A program made the translations under genes and the position numbers. Positions 46,896-56,056 of a stretch of DNA of 64,000 nt are shown here, piece by piece. Positions within the stretch are counted from its first letter, which is position 1. The number at the start of each line of letters is the position of its first letter. The notes beneath the pieces were generated by a model. It had not been told where the DNA came from, searched no databases, and saw nothing but the letters and a program-made list of their open reading frames with translations. Origin of the DNA: Roseovarius sp. SCSIO 43702. Its GTDB lineage: Bacteria; Pseudomonadota; Alphaproteobacteria; Rhodobacterales; Rhodobacteraceae. Where the stretch lies: assembly GCF_019599045.1 (NCBI RefSeq), contig NZ_CP080623.1, positions 2,130,501 through 2,194,500 of the forward strand. The letters are read 5' to 3'.

Positions 46896-49081
46896 GCATC
46901 CCCCCCGACCAGGCGTTTCGCGGCCTCGAAGATACTGTCGGTCGATGGCATCGTCGCTGCATAGGCGGGGCCCGTTGCGATGAAGCTGTCCCGGGCCACC
47001 TCGCGCGCGAAGGGCACGTCCAGATGTTCGGCGCACACCGCCATCAGCGCCTCTGCCACCCCGCCCGAGCGGCGCGTCTCGTCCACGATCAGCACCCGCT
47101 TCGCACCCTCCAGGGCCTCGAGCAGCGAAGTTTCGGGCAAGGGCGAGAGCCAGCGGAGGTCGATCACTCGCGTTCCGATCCCCTCGTCATTCAGCCGTTT
47201 CGCCGCCTGGGTCGAAAGGTAACGCCCGTTGCCATAGGTCACGATGGCGAGGTCATCGCCGTCGCCCTCGATACCCACCTCGCCGAAGCTCGCGCGCTCG
47301 GACGGGTCCGGATAGGGGGTCAGCCAGCCATTGTCACCCGCTTCGTGAAGATCGCGCATCGGGTAGAGAGCGATGGGCTCCACGAAGACGACCAGCCGCT
47401 GCTCCTCGCGCGCGAGGCGCACGCATTCGCGCAACATCCGCGCGGCATCTGCCCCGCTCGACGGCACGGCCAGGATCAGCCCGGGAATGTCGCGCAGCAC
47501 CGCGAGCGAGTTGTCGTTGTGGAAATGACCGCCGAACCCCTTCTGGTAGCCGAGCCCCGCGATCCGCACGACCATGGGGTTCGTGTATTGGCCGTTCGAG
47601 AAGAAGGGCAGCGTCGCCGCCTCGCCGCGCAATTGGTCCTCGGCGTTGTGAAGGTAGGCGAGGAACTGGATCTCCGGGATCGGAACATAGCCATTATGCG
47701 CCATGCCGATCGCCATGCCGAGAATGGATTGCTCGTCGAGCAACGTGTCGACGACGCGGTCCTGTCCGAACCGCGCCTGGAGCTTCTGCGTCACGCCATA
47801 GACCCCGCCCTTGCGGCCCACGTCCTCGCCCATCATGACGATTTCGGAATGCTCGAGCATGAGGTCCGTCAGCGCCCAGTTGATGTGCCGGGACATGATC
47901 TGTGGGTCGTCCATCGCCTTCAGATCGCCGCCAAACGCCTTCTCGCGCGCCTCGGGCTCAGGGCCGTTGGTGGCGCGGCATTCGCGCTTCGGCGGGATGA
48001 GGCTCGCCATCACGTCCTCGGCGGTCTTGAGCCGGGGCCGCGTCACGGCCTCTTCGGCCACCGCGACCACGCGCGCGCCGGTCTCTTCGTAGACCTTCAG
48101 CGCGCCATCGCGCGCCATCGCGCCCGCCTGATCCAGAAGACGCACGGAATGCAGCAGCGGATCGTTGGCCTCGTCCGCCTCGACTTCGGATTTCGGCATG
48201 TAGGTCGTGGGCATGTCCGCGCCCGCGTGACCGTAAAGTCGCACGGTGCGCACGTGCAGGAAAGCGGGCTTGCGCTGTGTCCTGACGTAGCGCGCGGCCT
48301 CCTGCGCCACGCGATACGTGTCATAGATGTCGAGCCCGTCACAATGGAAGTATTTCAGACCCGGCCGATGCTTGAAACTGGCCGCGATCCAGCCTTTCGG
48401 CGTCTTGACCGAGATGCCGATCCCGTTGTCCTCGCAAACGAAGAGAAGCGGCAGCGGCACGCCTTGGTAGGACGTCCAACTGGCGGTGTTGAACGCCCCT
48501 TGCGAGGTCGAGTGGTTGGCGGAGGCGTCGCCGAAGCTGCAATAGACGATGGCGTCGCGCGGCAGCGTCGCATGTTCGGGACGGTGCCGCCGCGCCATGC
48601 CGATGGACCAGGCCGCGCCCACCGCCTTGGGCAAGTGGCTCGCGATGGTCGAGGTCTGGGGCGGGATGCTGAGCGCCTTCGATCCCAGCACCTTGTGCCG
48701 CCCGCCGCTGATCGGATCCTCGGACGAGGTGGCAAAGCTCAGCAGCATGTCCCAGGTGATCGTCTGGCCCGGCACCTGCATGCTGCGCGCGATCTGGAAC
48801 GCCGCGTCTCGATAATGGAGAAAGGCCATGTCGGTGGGCCGAAGCGCGGCGGCCACGGCGGCCATCCCCTCATGGCCCGACGAGCCGATCGTGTAGAACC
48901 CCTGCCCCGCCTTCTGCATCGCGCGGCTTTGCCGGTCGAGCGCGCGGCTGAGACATCCGGCGCGGTAGATCGCGACCGCCTCCTCGCGTGCCAGCGGCCC
49001 GTCGGGCGCGCGGCCCTCGGGCAGATCGCCCGTCGCGACGCGGCGCAGGAAATTCTCGTGAACGATCTCGGCGCGATCCAT
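46892..49081 (-). CDS. Thiamine diphosphate-dependent 2-oxoacid dehydrogenase E1, fused alpha-beta
   Basis: The 729-residue protein joins an E1-alpha-like half (TPP-binding GDASANHSTSQGAFNTASW at about 184-202) to an E1-beta-like half from about residue 390 (EIVMMGEDVGRKGGVYGVTQ, PEIQFLAYLHNAEDQLRGEA, transketolase C-domain ending RDSFIATG). Branched-chain and acetoin-type E1 enzymes are normally two subunits. No E2 or E3 gene accompanies it. It lies 11 bases after the aminotransferase gene in the lysine operon, so 2-oxoadipate or a related 2-oxo acid is a likely substrate; this is inference. It could borrow an E2/E3 from elsewhere. Confidence 0.8.
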   Translation of the reverse strand: MDRAEIVHENFLRRVATGDLPEGRAPDGPLAREEAVAIYRAGCLSRALDRQSRAMQKAGQGFYTIGSSGHEGMAAVAAALRPTDMAFLHYRDAAFQIARSMQVPGQTITWDMLLSFATSSEDPISGGRHKVLGSKALSIPPQTSTIASHLPKAVGAAWSIGMARRHRPEHATLPRDAIVYCSFGDASANHSTSQGAFNTASWTSYQGVPLPLLFVCEDNGIGISVKTPKGWIAASFKHRPGLKYFHCDGLDIYDTYRVAQEAARYVRTQRKPAFLHVRTVRLYGHAGADMPTTYMPKSEVEADEANDPLLHSVRLLDQAGAMARDGALKVYEETGARVVAVAEEAVTRPRLKTAEDVMASLIPPKRECRATNGPEPEAREKAFGGDLKAMDDPQIMSRHINWALTDLMLEHSEIVMMGEDVGRKGGVYGVTQKLQARFGQDRVVDTLLDEQSILGMAIGMAHNGYVPIPEIQFLAYLHNAEDQLRGEAATLPFFSNGQYTNPMVVRIAGLGYQKGFGGHFHNDNSLAVLRDIPGLILAVPSSGADAARMLRECVRLAREEQRLVVFVEPIALYPMRDLHEAGDNGWLTPYPDPSERASFGEVGIEGDGDDLAIVTYGNGRYLSTQAAKRLNDEGIGTRVIDLRWLSPLPETSLLEALEGAKRVLIVDETRRSGGVAEALMAVCAEHLDVPFAREVARDSFIATGPAYAATMPSTDSIFEAAKRLVGGDA

Positions 49082-49092
49082 ATTCCTGCCCC

Positions 49093-50262
49093 CTAGCCCA
49101 GGCTTTCCACGAAGCGGCCCATCCGCGCGATACCTTCATCAAGCGACGCCTCGGCATATGCAAAGGAGAGCCGCACGTGGCCCGGCAACCCGAAGGCCCG
49201 GCCCGGCACCAGCGCGAGCGCCTCGCGCTCCAGAAGCGCGCGGCAGAACTCCGCGTCACTCTTGAAACCACCTGCGGCCATCGCCTCCTCGATATTCGGA
49301 AAGGCATAGAATGCCCCATCCGGCACCGGGCAGCGTATACCGCTCAGCGCGTCGAGCCCCGCGACCACCTTGTCGCGGCGCGCTTTCATCACCTTGCAAC
49401 GTTCTGCGAGGAGCGATTGATCGCCCGTCAGCGCCGCCACCGCCGCGGCCTGCGAGATCGAGGACGCACCGGACGTCACCTGACCCTGCACCGCCGTCAT
49501 CGCCTTGATAAGCGGCGCGGGCCCGATGCCCCAGCCGATCCGCCAGCCGGTCATCGAATAGGCCTTGCTGACCCCGTTCACGATCAGTGTCCGCCCCTCG
49601 AGTTCCGGCGCGGCTTCGCGGAAAGAGGTGAAAGGCACGAAGCTCAGATGCTCGTAGATCTCGTCGGCCATGATCCAGACATGGGGATGACGCTCCAGCA
49701 CCTCGGCCAAGGCCCTGATCTGGTCCTCGTCATAGACCGCGCCCGACGGATTCGACGGCGCGTTGAGCATGAGCCATTTCGTGCGCGGCGTGATGGCCGC
49801 CTCCAGCTGTTCCGGTGTCAGGCGAAAGCCCGCTTCCATAGGACATTCCACCAGCACGGGCGTCCCGCCCGACATGCGCACCACGTCCGAATAGGTGGTC
49901 CAGTAGGGCACCGGGATCACCACCTCGTCGCCCTCGTCGAGCGTCGCCAGCATGGCGTTGGCGATGACCTGCTTGGCGCCGGTGGAAATCACCGTCTGGC
50001 TCATGTCGACACCCGCGCCGCGCGCCACGACGGCGCGCAGCGCGACGGTGCCACCGGTGGGGGTATAGTTGGTGTCGCCATCTAGCGCCGCCTGATGCGC
50101 GGCTTCGATCACGTGGTCGGGGGTGGGAAAATCCGGCTCGCCTGTGCTGAGCGCCACGACATCATGCCCTTCGGCGCGCATCGCACGCGCGGCCTCAGAG
50201 ACCTGCACGATCTCGGAAAGCTCCAGCCCTTCGAGCCGCGTGGCGCGTCGAAATTCGGTCAT
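49093..50262 (-). CDS. Class I/II PLP-dependent aminotransferase
   Basis: The 389-residue fold-type I enzyme of the aspartate-aminotransferase Ib type shows VVALSTGEPDFPTPDHVIEA near residue 36, LNAPSNPSGAVYDE (Asn to PLP), IMADEIYEHLSF, the PLP lysine in VNGVSKAYSMTGWRIGW, and the C-terminal Arg in HVRLSFAYAE. It overlaps saccharopine dehydrogenase by four bases. In this operon it may transaminate 2-aminoadipate to 2-oxoadipate, giving the substrate of the adjacent E1. Specificity is inferred. Confidence 0.87.
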   Translation of the reverse strand: MTEFRRATRLEGLELSEIVQVSEAARAMRAEGHDVVALSTGEPDFPTPDHVIEAAHQAALDGDTNYTPTGGTVALRAVVARGAGVDMSQTVISTGAKQVIANAMLATLDEGDEVVIPVPYWTTYSDVVRMSGGTPVLVECPMEAGFRLTPEQLEAAITPRTKWLMLNAPSNPSGAVYDEDQIRALAEVLERHPHVWIMADEIYEHLSFVPFTSFREAAPELEGRTLIVNGVSKAYSMTGWRIGWGIGPAPLIKAMTAVQGQVTSGASSISQAAAVAALTGDQSLLAERCKVMKARRDKVVAGLDALSGIRCPVPDGAFYAFPNIEEAMAAGGFKSDAEFCRALLEREALALVPGRAFGLPGHVRLSFAYAEASLDEGIARMGRFVESLG

Positions 50263-51323
50263 ATCCTGCCCCCGCTGGCATATCTTTCGCCGCCTACCGT
50301 ATCAAAGAAGCGGTCGAGGGGAATGTCTTCCTGCTTGAGGAACCCCTGCCCCGGCAGGTTTCCATCGCGCACCATCTCGATCACCGCGACCACGGACGAG
50401 GCGGTGGTCCAGGCGATCGCGGTACGCCGTTCGCCAGCGATCTCCATGGGCTTGTAGGCGCGCACGAATTCCTCGCGGCCCAGCCGCCCGTCCTTGGTGC
50501 CCTCGGCGGCCACGTGGACATAGACCACGTCCTCGGCCACCGGCGGCTTGGCGTTGACGAGGATCTCGCCCGCCTCCTTGCGGCGGTCACGCATCAGGAG
50601 CTCGTGAAAGAAGAAGTTCATCAGGTCCACGTGACCGGGATAGCGCATGGTTTTGTAGTCCATGTTGGGCACGCGCCCGAGATAGGTCTCGCACATGGTG
50701 CCGAGACCGCCCGACGTGGTGAAGGCCTCGAACTCGATGCCGCCGATGGTGATCTTCTCGATCCATTCCATCGCCGAGACGGATTTGAGCTGACCGTCCT
50801 CCAGAACTTCGCAGTCGTTGAGATATTCGTTGACGACCCCCTCGGGCGACCAGTTGAAGGAATACCCCATGAGGCCCGTGGGATGCTGCGGCAGCGCGCC
50901 CACGCGCATCTTGCACAGACGGCAGTCATCGAAGCGACTGATGAGATCCGCACCGACGATCCCCACGAAGCCGGGGGCGAGCCCGCATTGCGGTGCCATG
51001 AGGCCCTTGGACGTCTTCGAAAGCTCGATGATCGCCTTGGTGGTCGGCACGTCCTCGGTCAGGTCGAAATAATGGATTCCGGCACCATGCGCGGCCTTGG
51101 CCAGCGCCTGGTTGAGACTGAAAGGCAGGCAGGAGAGGACGGCGTCCTGATCCGACAGCGCACCCGTCAGGCCCGCCTCGTCCGAAAGGTCGAGCACCCG
51201 CGTCTCGAACCGGGCCTCGCGCGGCACGGCGTCGAAGCCCGTCACCTCGAAGCCCGCGTCCACCAGAAGCTCGGCGGCAAGCGTGCCCACCTTGCCCAAT
51301 CCCATGACGGCGATGCGTTTCAT
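50259..51323 (-). CDS. Saccharopine dehydrogenase family protein
   Basis: The 354-residue protein has an N-terminal NAD(P) Rossmann motif (RIAVMGLGKVGTLAAELLVD) and the saccharopine-dehydrogenase C-domain (GLAPGFVGIVGADLISRFDD, VGALPQHPTGLMGYSFNWSP, GGLGTMCETYLGRVPNMDYK, MRYPGHVDLMNFFFHELL). It is the first gene of the operon. The ATG at 51323 follows an AAGGGAGCAAG site. Family members oxidise saccharopine to glutamate and aminoadipate semialdehyde. With the ALDH7 gene this defines a saccharopine-type lysine catabolic route. A lysine-ketoglutarate reductase gene is not adjacent. Confidence 0.87.
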   Translation of the reverse strand: MKRIAVMGLGKVGTLAAELLVDAGFEVTGFDAVPREARFETRVLDLSDEAGLTGALSDQDAVLSCLPFSLNQALAKAAHGAGIHYFDLTEDVPTTKAIIELSKTSKGLMAPQCGLAPGFVGIVGADLISRFDDCRLCKMRVGALPQHPTGLMGYSFNWSPEGVVNEYLNDCEVLEDGQLKSVSAMEWIEKITIGGIEFEAFTTSGGLGTMCETYLGRVPNMDYKTMRYPGHVDLMNFFFHELLMRDRRKEAGEILVNAKPPVAEDVVYVHVAAEGTKDGRLGREEFVRAYKPMEIAGERRTAIAWTTASSVVAVIEMVRDGNLPGQGFLKQEDIPLDRFFDTVGGERYASGGRI

Positions 51324-51385
51324 CTTGCTCCCTTTCGTGCCCGACTCGGTCGCGCGCACCATAGCCGCGGCGATCAGGGATTAAA

Positions 51386-51410
51386 ATGCACGGAAAACTC
51401 CGGTATGCAT
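51386..51410. promoter_or_regulatory. Nested inverted repeat between the lysine operon and lysR-type gene
   Basis: Outer arms ATGCA (51386-51390) and TGCAT (51406-51410) and inner arms CGGA/TCCG (51391-51394, 51399-51402) lie in the 98-base divergent promoter. Position and symmetry fit a LysR-type binding site controlling both directions. Confidence 0.45.
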
Positions 51411-51421
51411 GAGCGTAGATC

Positions 51422-52327
51422 ATGAATCGGACTTCGATGAGCCACCTTCCATCCCTTTCCGCGCTTCGCAGTTTCCAGGCCGCCGCCCGCCATCAGAGCT
51501 TCACCCTGGCCGCCGACGAGCTTAGCCTCACGCAGGGCGCGATCAGTCGGCAGGTGCGCGAGTTGGAGGAGGCGATGGGGCTGCGGCTTTTCCGTCGCGC
51601 GGGCCGGGCAGTGCAGCTGACCGATGCGGGCCGTGCCTTTGCGGCGGATCTTGAGCATGACCTCGGCCGGCTGAAGCAAAGTGTCGCGCGGGCGATAGCG
51701 GCGGGCGACGGGGCGCGCATCCTGTCGATTGCGGTGCTGCCCACCTTCGGCTCACGCTGGCTCATGCCGCGCCTGCCGGAGTTCCGGACACGCCACCCCG
51801 AGATCGAACTCAGCTTCATGAGCCGGACCGAACCCTTCGATCTCGAAGCCGAACGCTGCGACCTCGCCATCCATTTCGGTCACGCGGAATGGCCCGGCGC
51901 GCGGCTCACCCCGCTCTGCCCCGAAGATCTTCTGGCGGTGGCCGCGCCGGGTTTCCTGCGCGCACACGACATCCGCGACGCCGAGGATCTTGGCCTCGCA
52001 CCGCTTCTTCATCTCTCCTCGCGGCCCTCGGCCTGGACGGATTTCATGGCGGAGTTCGGCGCGGAGGGGCGGCCGGCGCGGTCGGGAATGCAGTTCGATC
52101 AGTTCTCGTTGATGATCTCGGCATGTGTTCAGGGTCTCGGCGCGGCGCTTCTGCCGAGTTACCTCATCGAAGAGGAGCTCGACAGCGGCGCGCTCGATTG
52201 CGTGGCGCGCGCGTCCTCGGTGCGGTCGGGCAGCTATCATATCGCCACGCCGCTCGGGGCGGACCGCCCGGAGACACGCGCTTTCGTGGAATGGATCATC
52301 CGGCAGGTGCCCCGCCGCGCGGCGTGA
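51422..52327 (+). CDS. LysR family regulator (GcvA-like)
   Basis: A 301-residue regulator. The N-terminal HTH is LPSLSALRSFQAAARHQSFT..LSLTQGAISRQVRELE; the C-terminal periplasmic-binding-protein-like domain has the GcvA-type segment FDLEAERCDLAIHFGHAEWP. It is divergent from the saccharopine operon, which it probably controls in response to lysine or a breakdown product. The last 32 bases overlap the 3' end of the converging P450 gene. Confidence 0.88.
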   Translation: MNRTSMSHLPSLSALRSFQAAARHQSFTLAADELSLTQGAISRQVRELEEAMGLRLFRRAGRAVQLTDAGRAFAADLEHDLGRLKQSVARAIAAGDGARILSIAVLPTFGSRWLMPRLPEFRTRHPEIELSFMSRTEPFDLEAERCDLAIHFGHAEWPGARLTPLCPEDLLAVAAPGFLRAHDIRDAEDLGLAPLLHLSSRPSAWTDFMAEFGAEGRPARSGMQFDQFSLMISACVQGLGAALLPSYLIEEELDSGALDCVARASSVRSGSYHIATPLGADRPETRAFVEWIIRQVPRRAA

Positions 52328-53675
52328 TCGAAAGCCAGATACCATCGCGACCGCGCACGGTGAGGTGCGCGACGGGCATCGCGGGCCGCGCCTCGACCGG
52401 ATCGAAGCGGAACCGGCGCACGAGCATGGAGAGGAGCAGCGGCCCCTCGATCATCGCGAATCCGGCACCGGGGCAGACCCGCTGACCCGCGGAAAACGGG
52501 ATGAACGCATTGCGCATGCAGGCGCGCCCGTTCTCGGTGCCGAAACGATCGGGGCGGAACGCGTCGGGGTCGTCCCAGAGGCGCTCGTGGCGGTGGAGAT
52601 GCCACGGGCTGAGCACGATCTGGCTACCTTCCGGCACGTCGCGATTGCGGAAAATCTCGGGGCACGCAGCCTCCCGCACCATCATGGGAACGGGCGGGTA
52701 GAGGCGCAGCGCCTCGCGGAAAACATCACGCGAAATCCGTAGCTTGCTCATGTCCCTGAAAGTGAAACCGTGCGCCATGGCGTCCTTGGCCTCATCGGCA
52801 ACGCGGGCCTGCCATTCGGGAAAGAGCGCGAGCAGGTAGAGCGCCCAGCCGAGCGCGGAGGCGCTCGTCTCGTGCCCTGCGAGGAAGAAGATCGCCACCT
52901 GGTCGACCATTTCCCCGGTGTCGAAGCAGCGGCCCGTCTCGGGGTCCGGCGTGGTCATGATCTTGGTGGCCAGGTCGTCGGGGGCGGTGCCGGCTTCGAT
53001 CTCGGCCATGCGGCGCGCGGTGAGCTCGTGGATCAGCGCGCGGATGCGGCGAGCGGTGGCCTTCGTCTCCCGGCGGTGGAAGCGCGGGAACCAGCGTGGA
53101 AGGGGAAGGAAGGCGCCCAGGTTGAGGACGGGCTGCGCGCGTTGATGGGCGCGGAACGCGTCAAAGACCTGCCCCGCGATCCGGTCCTCGATGGGCAGCG
53201 AGAAGAGCGTGCGGAAGATCACGTCGGCGGCGGCGTGCGACATCTCGCCCTCGACATCGTGGGGTGCGCCGTCGGCCAGACCCTCCATCCGCGCGACCGC
53301 CCCCTCGCCCGCGGCCTGCATGGCGGCGAAGGTGTCGCGCAGGCGGCCGCCCTCGAAGGCGGGGTCGATGATGCGGCGCTGGTGCTTCCAGGTCTCGCCG
53401 TTGGTGACGAAGACCGAGTTGCCCAGAAGCGGCATCAGCCCCTCCCGGATGCGGTTCGACTTGGGGAAATCGTCGGGGCGGCGCTTGAGCACGAGATCGA
53501 CGAGATCGGGGTCGTTGCACATGAACGAGCGGAAGAAGGGCGTGCGGAACTCGGCCATCCATGCGCGATAGAGCCGTGCCGGCTGCGCCGAAAGAATATC
53601 CTTTCTAAACAAACGCATGTAGCGCCAGAGCGATGTGCGCCCTGCGCGGGCGGGCGGCTTCGGCGGGTGCGTCAT
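52296..53675 (-). CDS. Cytochrome P450
   Basis: The 459-residue protein has all core P450 motifs: I-helix AGHETSASALGWALY (about 258), ExxR in REALRLYPP, PERF-type FRPDRFGTEN, and the heme loop FSAGQRVCPGAGFA with cysteine ligand C401. There is no membrane anchor, so it is soluble. Overall character resembles CYP fatty-acid/alkane-type hydroxylases of alphaproteobacteria. Its ATG overlaps the stop of the alpha/beta-hydrolase-like gene, so they are co-translated and may act on one substrate. No ferredoxin gene is adjacent. Confidence 0.9.
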   Translation of the reverse strand: MTHPPKPPARAGRTSLWRYMRLFRKDILSAQPARLYRAWMAEFRTPFFRSFMCNDPDLVDLVLKRRPDDFPKSNRIREGLMPLLGNSVFVTNGETWKHQRRIIDPAFEGGRLRDTFAAMQAAGEGAVARMEGLADGAPHDVEGEMSHAAADVIFRTLFSLPIEDRIAGQVFDAFRAHQRAQPVLNLGAFLPLPRWFPRFHRRETKATARRIRALIHELTARRMAEIEAGTAPDDLATKIMTTPDPETGRCFDTGEMVDQVAIFFLAGHETSASALGWALYLLALFPEWQARVADEAKDAMAHGFTFRDMSKLRISRDVFREALRLYPPVPMMVREAACPEIFRNRDVPEGSQIVLSPWHLHRHERLWDDPDAFRPDRFGTENGRACMRNAFIPFSAGQRVCPGAGFAMIEGPLLLSMLVRRFRFDPVEARPAMPVAHLTVRGRDGIWLSITPRGGAPAG

Positions 53676-54895
53676 GCGGCCATCCCGGTGAAGCGGTTAA
53701 CGGGTTTCTCGATACGGCTTTTCGAGGGCTGGCGGTCGCGGTAGCGCGCGCCGAGTGTCATCGGTCCGGCGGTGACGCGGAAGTAGTCGTAATCGCCCGG
53801 CCGGTCGAAGGCGCAGAGATACTGGAAATGCAGGCGGAAGAAGCGCCAGCGCAGCTCGCGCCAGCGCGCGGGGCTGAGCGTCTGGGTGAAGGCAGCCGAG
53901 AAGACGAGCGGCCAGCGCTTGCCCTCGGGTGCGACGCCGGTGACGCTCACCGGATCGCAAAGCGCGAAGGCGCAGCCATCGCCGGGCGCGGTGACGTCGA
54001 CCCAGGCAAGCTCCTCCCGCGTGGAGAGATAGGCGAGATCCGCGCGCAGGCGATGCGCGTCGGGAAGGAACGACACCATCGGGACCACCTGCCCGAGGCT
54101 CAGGAACGAGAGCGCCGGCCCCTCATTCGGCACCCGCCCCGCGCGGATGAGATCGGCCAGGATCGACACGCCCAGATGCGCGCCCGAGGAATGGCCGACC
54201 ACGAGCACCTCGTCGCAATCGTCCGCGAGCGCCGCGGCGATTTCCTCCACGAACCGGGCGATCCGCGCCTCGAGCTCGGGCGGGTTGGCACCGCGCGACT
54301 GCGCCGAATAGGCGTAGTCATGCATGAGGTAGTAGGCGAAGAACCTGTTGTCCTTGCGCCGGAACCATTCGAGCAGTTGCCACGCGGCGAGCAATCCGAG
54401 AAGGGCGAATCCCGCGCCTGTCCAGACACTCTCGGGCAGAAAGGTGGAGATTTGGTAAATCCCCAGCCCCACCATCACCGCAAGTGCGAGCTGCACCACG
54501 AGGAACACCACCGGATAGAGCGCCGCGATCACCGGTCCCTTGCGCAGGCGCATCAGCCGGAAAAGCGCGCCGGTCGAGATGTAGATCCAGGCGGTGCGGG
54601 CAAGTTGAAGATAGGTCGCGAAGATCCCCTGCTCCATGCTGCCGCGCACGATGTCGGACCAGACGAGAACCTCGAAATCGGTCTCGACGCGCGCGCCCTC
54701 GATCCCGGCATCGACGTGCCAGCCATAACGGCCCGTCTGCGCGGATTTCGCCCGTGGTTTCAGGGTGATGTCATAACCGCTGATCGCCGCCTGCGCAGCC
54801 GCCTCCTTGCGATACAGCTCCCTGTAGCGCCGGGGGTGGATGGGGTCGTATCCGGGAATGTAGAAGACCCGCCTGTGGGTGACCTGCGTGCTCAT
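53672..54895 (-). CDS. Membrane-bound alpha/beta-hydrolase-like protein
   Basis: The 407-residue protein begins with a region around VFYIPGYDPIHPRRYRELYR, has two or more central hydrophobic helices (KGPVIAALYPVVFLVVQLAL..., WTGAGFALLGLLAAWQLLEW), and carries a nucleophile elbow GHSSGAHLG (Ser near residue 239) in CDEVLVVGHSSGAHLGVSIL. This points to a lipase/esterase-like fold in a membrane protein. It is upstream of, and coupled to, a P450 gene. I do not recognise a named family; a lipid-modifying role is a guess. Confidence 0.65.
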   Translation of the reverse strand: MSTQVTHRRVFYIPGYDPIHPRRYRELYRKEAAAQAAISGYDITLKPRAKSAQTGRYGWHVDAGIEGARVETDFEVLVWSDIVRGSMEQGIFATYLQLARTAWIYISTGALFRLMRLRKGPVIAALYPVVFLVVQLALAVMVGLGIYQISTFLPESVWTGAGFALLGLLAAWQLLEWFRRKDNRFFAYYLMHDYAYSAQSRGANPPELEARIARFVEEIAAALADDCDEVLVVGHSSGAHLGVSILADLIRAGRVPNEGPALSFLSLGQVVPMVSFLPDAHRLRADLAYLSTREELAWVDVTAPGDGCAFALCDPVSVTGVAPEGKRWPLVFSAAFTQTLSPARWRELRWRFFRLHFQYLCAFDRPGDYDYFRVTAGPMTLGARYRDRQPSKSRIEKPVNRFTGMAA

Positions 54896-54947
54896 GCCCT
54901 TGCCTCTCGCGCGGGACGTTAGCGGAGGATTCGGGCCAGAGTAAGGC

Positions 54948-55718
54948 TTAACCGAGTGCCGCGAGCCCGGGGAAGACCTCGAGCAGCCAGAAGGCGAAGG
55001 CCGAGAAGCCGCCGGTCAGCATCATGAGGCCGATGGTCCAGAGCAGCAGGCCCATGATGCGCTCGATGACCTCCATGTGACGTTTCATCCAGTCGAGGAG
55101 CCCGCCCATGCGCGGCAGGAACGCCGCGACGAGTAGGAACGGGATGCCAAGCCCCGCCGCATAGACCGCGAGGAGAAACGTGCCGCGCGGGACCGACCCC
55201 TCGGAGGCCGCGAGCGAGAGAATCGCGCCCAGTTGCGGGCCGATGCAGGGGGTCCAGCCGAAGGCGAAAGCGAGGCCCAGGAGATAGGCGCCGAACGCGG
55301 TGCCACCCTGGTCGCCCGCATCGACGCGCGCCTCGCGATCGAGGAAGGGAACACGCAGGATGTGCAGGAAATGCAGCCCGAAGACCATGACAAGAATGCC
55401 CGCCAAGGCGTTGAAATAGCCTTGGTATTGCATGAAGGCCGATCCGGCGAGCGACGCGGCGAAGCCCAGGATCAGGAAGATCGTCGAAAGGCCCAGCACG
55501 AAGAAGAGCGCGGGCAGGAGCGCGCGATTGCGCACCGCCGTGTCGCCGCGCAGTTGCGCGATGGTGCTGCCGCTCATGTAGGCGAGGTAGGGCGGCACGA
55601 TCGGCAGGACGCAGGGGCTCAGGAACGACAGAAGCCCCGCCGCCAGCGCGACGAGCATGGCGGGGATGAGGGAGGCGTCTATGAGGTCGATGCCGAACAT
55701 GGACCCCAGATAGGCCAT
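54948..55718 (-). CDS. ccdA: Cytochrome c biogenesis protein CcdA
   Basis: The protein is about 256 residues with six helices. The redox-active cysteines lie in LSFLSPCVLPIVPPYLAYMS (helix 1) and AFGWTPCIGPQLGAILSLAA (helix 4). It passes electrons from cytoplasmic thioredoxin to periplasmic thiol proteins for cytochrome c maturation. Possible starts are a GTG at 55751, the ATG at 55718 used here, and an ATG at 55700 that gives the common N-terminus MFGIDLIDASLIPAM. It is divergent from tusA. Confidence 0.9.
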   Translation of the reverse strand: MAYLGSMFGIDLIDASLIPAMLVALAAGLLSFLSPCVLPIVPPYLAYMSGSTIAQLRGDTAVRNRALLPALFFVLGLSTIFLILGFAASLAGSAFMQYQGYFNALAGILVMVFGLHFLHILRVPFLDREARVDAGDQGGTAFGAYLLGLAFAFGWTPCIGPQLGAILSLAASEGSVPRGTFLLAVYAAGLGIPFLLVAAFLPRMGGLLDWMKRHMEVIERIMGLLLWTIGLMMLTGGFSAFAFWLLEVFPGLAALG

Positions 55719-55792
55719 TTCGCGGCAAAGGTCATCGCCCCAATCGCTCACAAGTGTGTGGACGAAGTGTCACATCGGGGTTAACAGGCCGC

Positions 55793-56023
55793 ATGAGCGA
55801 ACACCTGACCCTCGACACGCAAGGGCTGCTTTGCCCCCTGCCCGTTCTCAAACTTCGCAAGCTTCTGAAATCGCTTGGGAAAGATGCGCGCGTGACCATG
55901 CTGGCCGATGATCCGGCGGCGGTCGTGGACGTGCCGCATTTCTGCGCCGAGGCGGGCCACGATCTGCTGGAAACCCGCGAGGCGGAGGGGGTTCTGACCT
56001 TCGAGATCCGGGTGCGCGGCTGA
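55793..56023 (+). CDS. TusA family sulfurtransferase
   Basis: A 76-residue protein with the SirA/TusA CPxP motif in TQGLLCPLPVLKLRKLLKSL (persulfide cysteine near residue 13). The remainder (VTMLADDPAAVVDVPHFCAE) matches the small alpha-beta sandwich. It transfers sulfur in tRNA thiolation or other sulfur relays. It is divergent from ccdA. The ATG at 55793 is preferred to an upstream ATG at 55754 because it gives the normal family length. Confidence 0.88.
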   Translation: MSEHLTLDTQGLLCPLPVLKLRKLLKSLGKDARVTMLADDPAAVVDVPHFCAEAGHDLLETREAEGVLTFEIRVRG

Positions 56024-56056
56024 GACTTCGAATCAAGGGTTAACGGGCCGAACCCC

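Noticed and set aside
47024..49096. 690-codon plus-strand frame
   Set aside because: It is antisense to the E1 alpha-beta gene and shows Arg/His/Ala-rich, non-family sequence.
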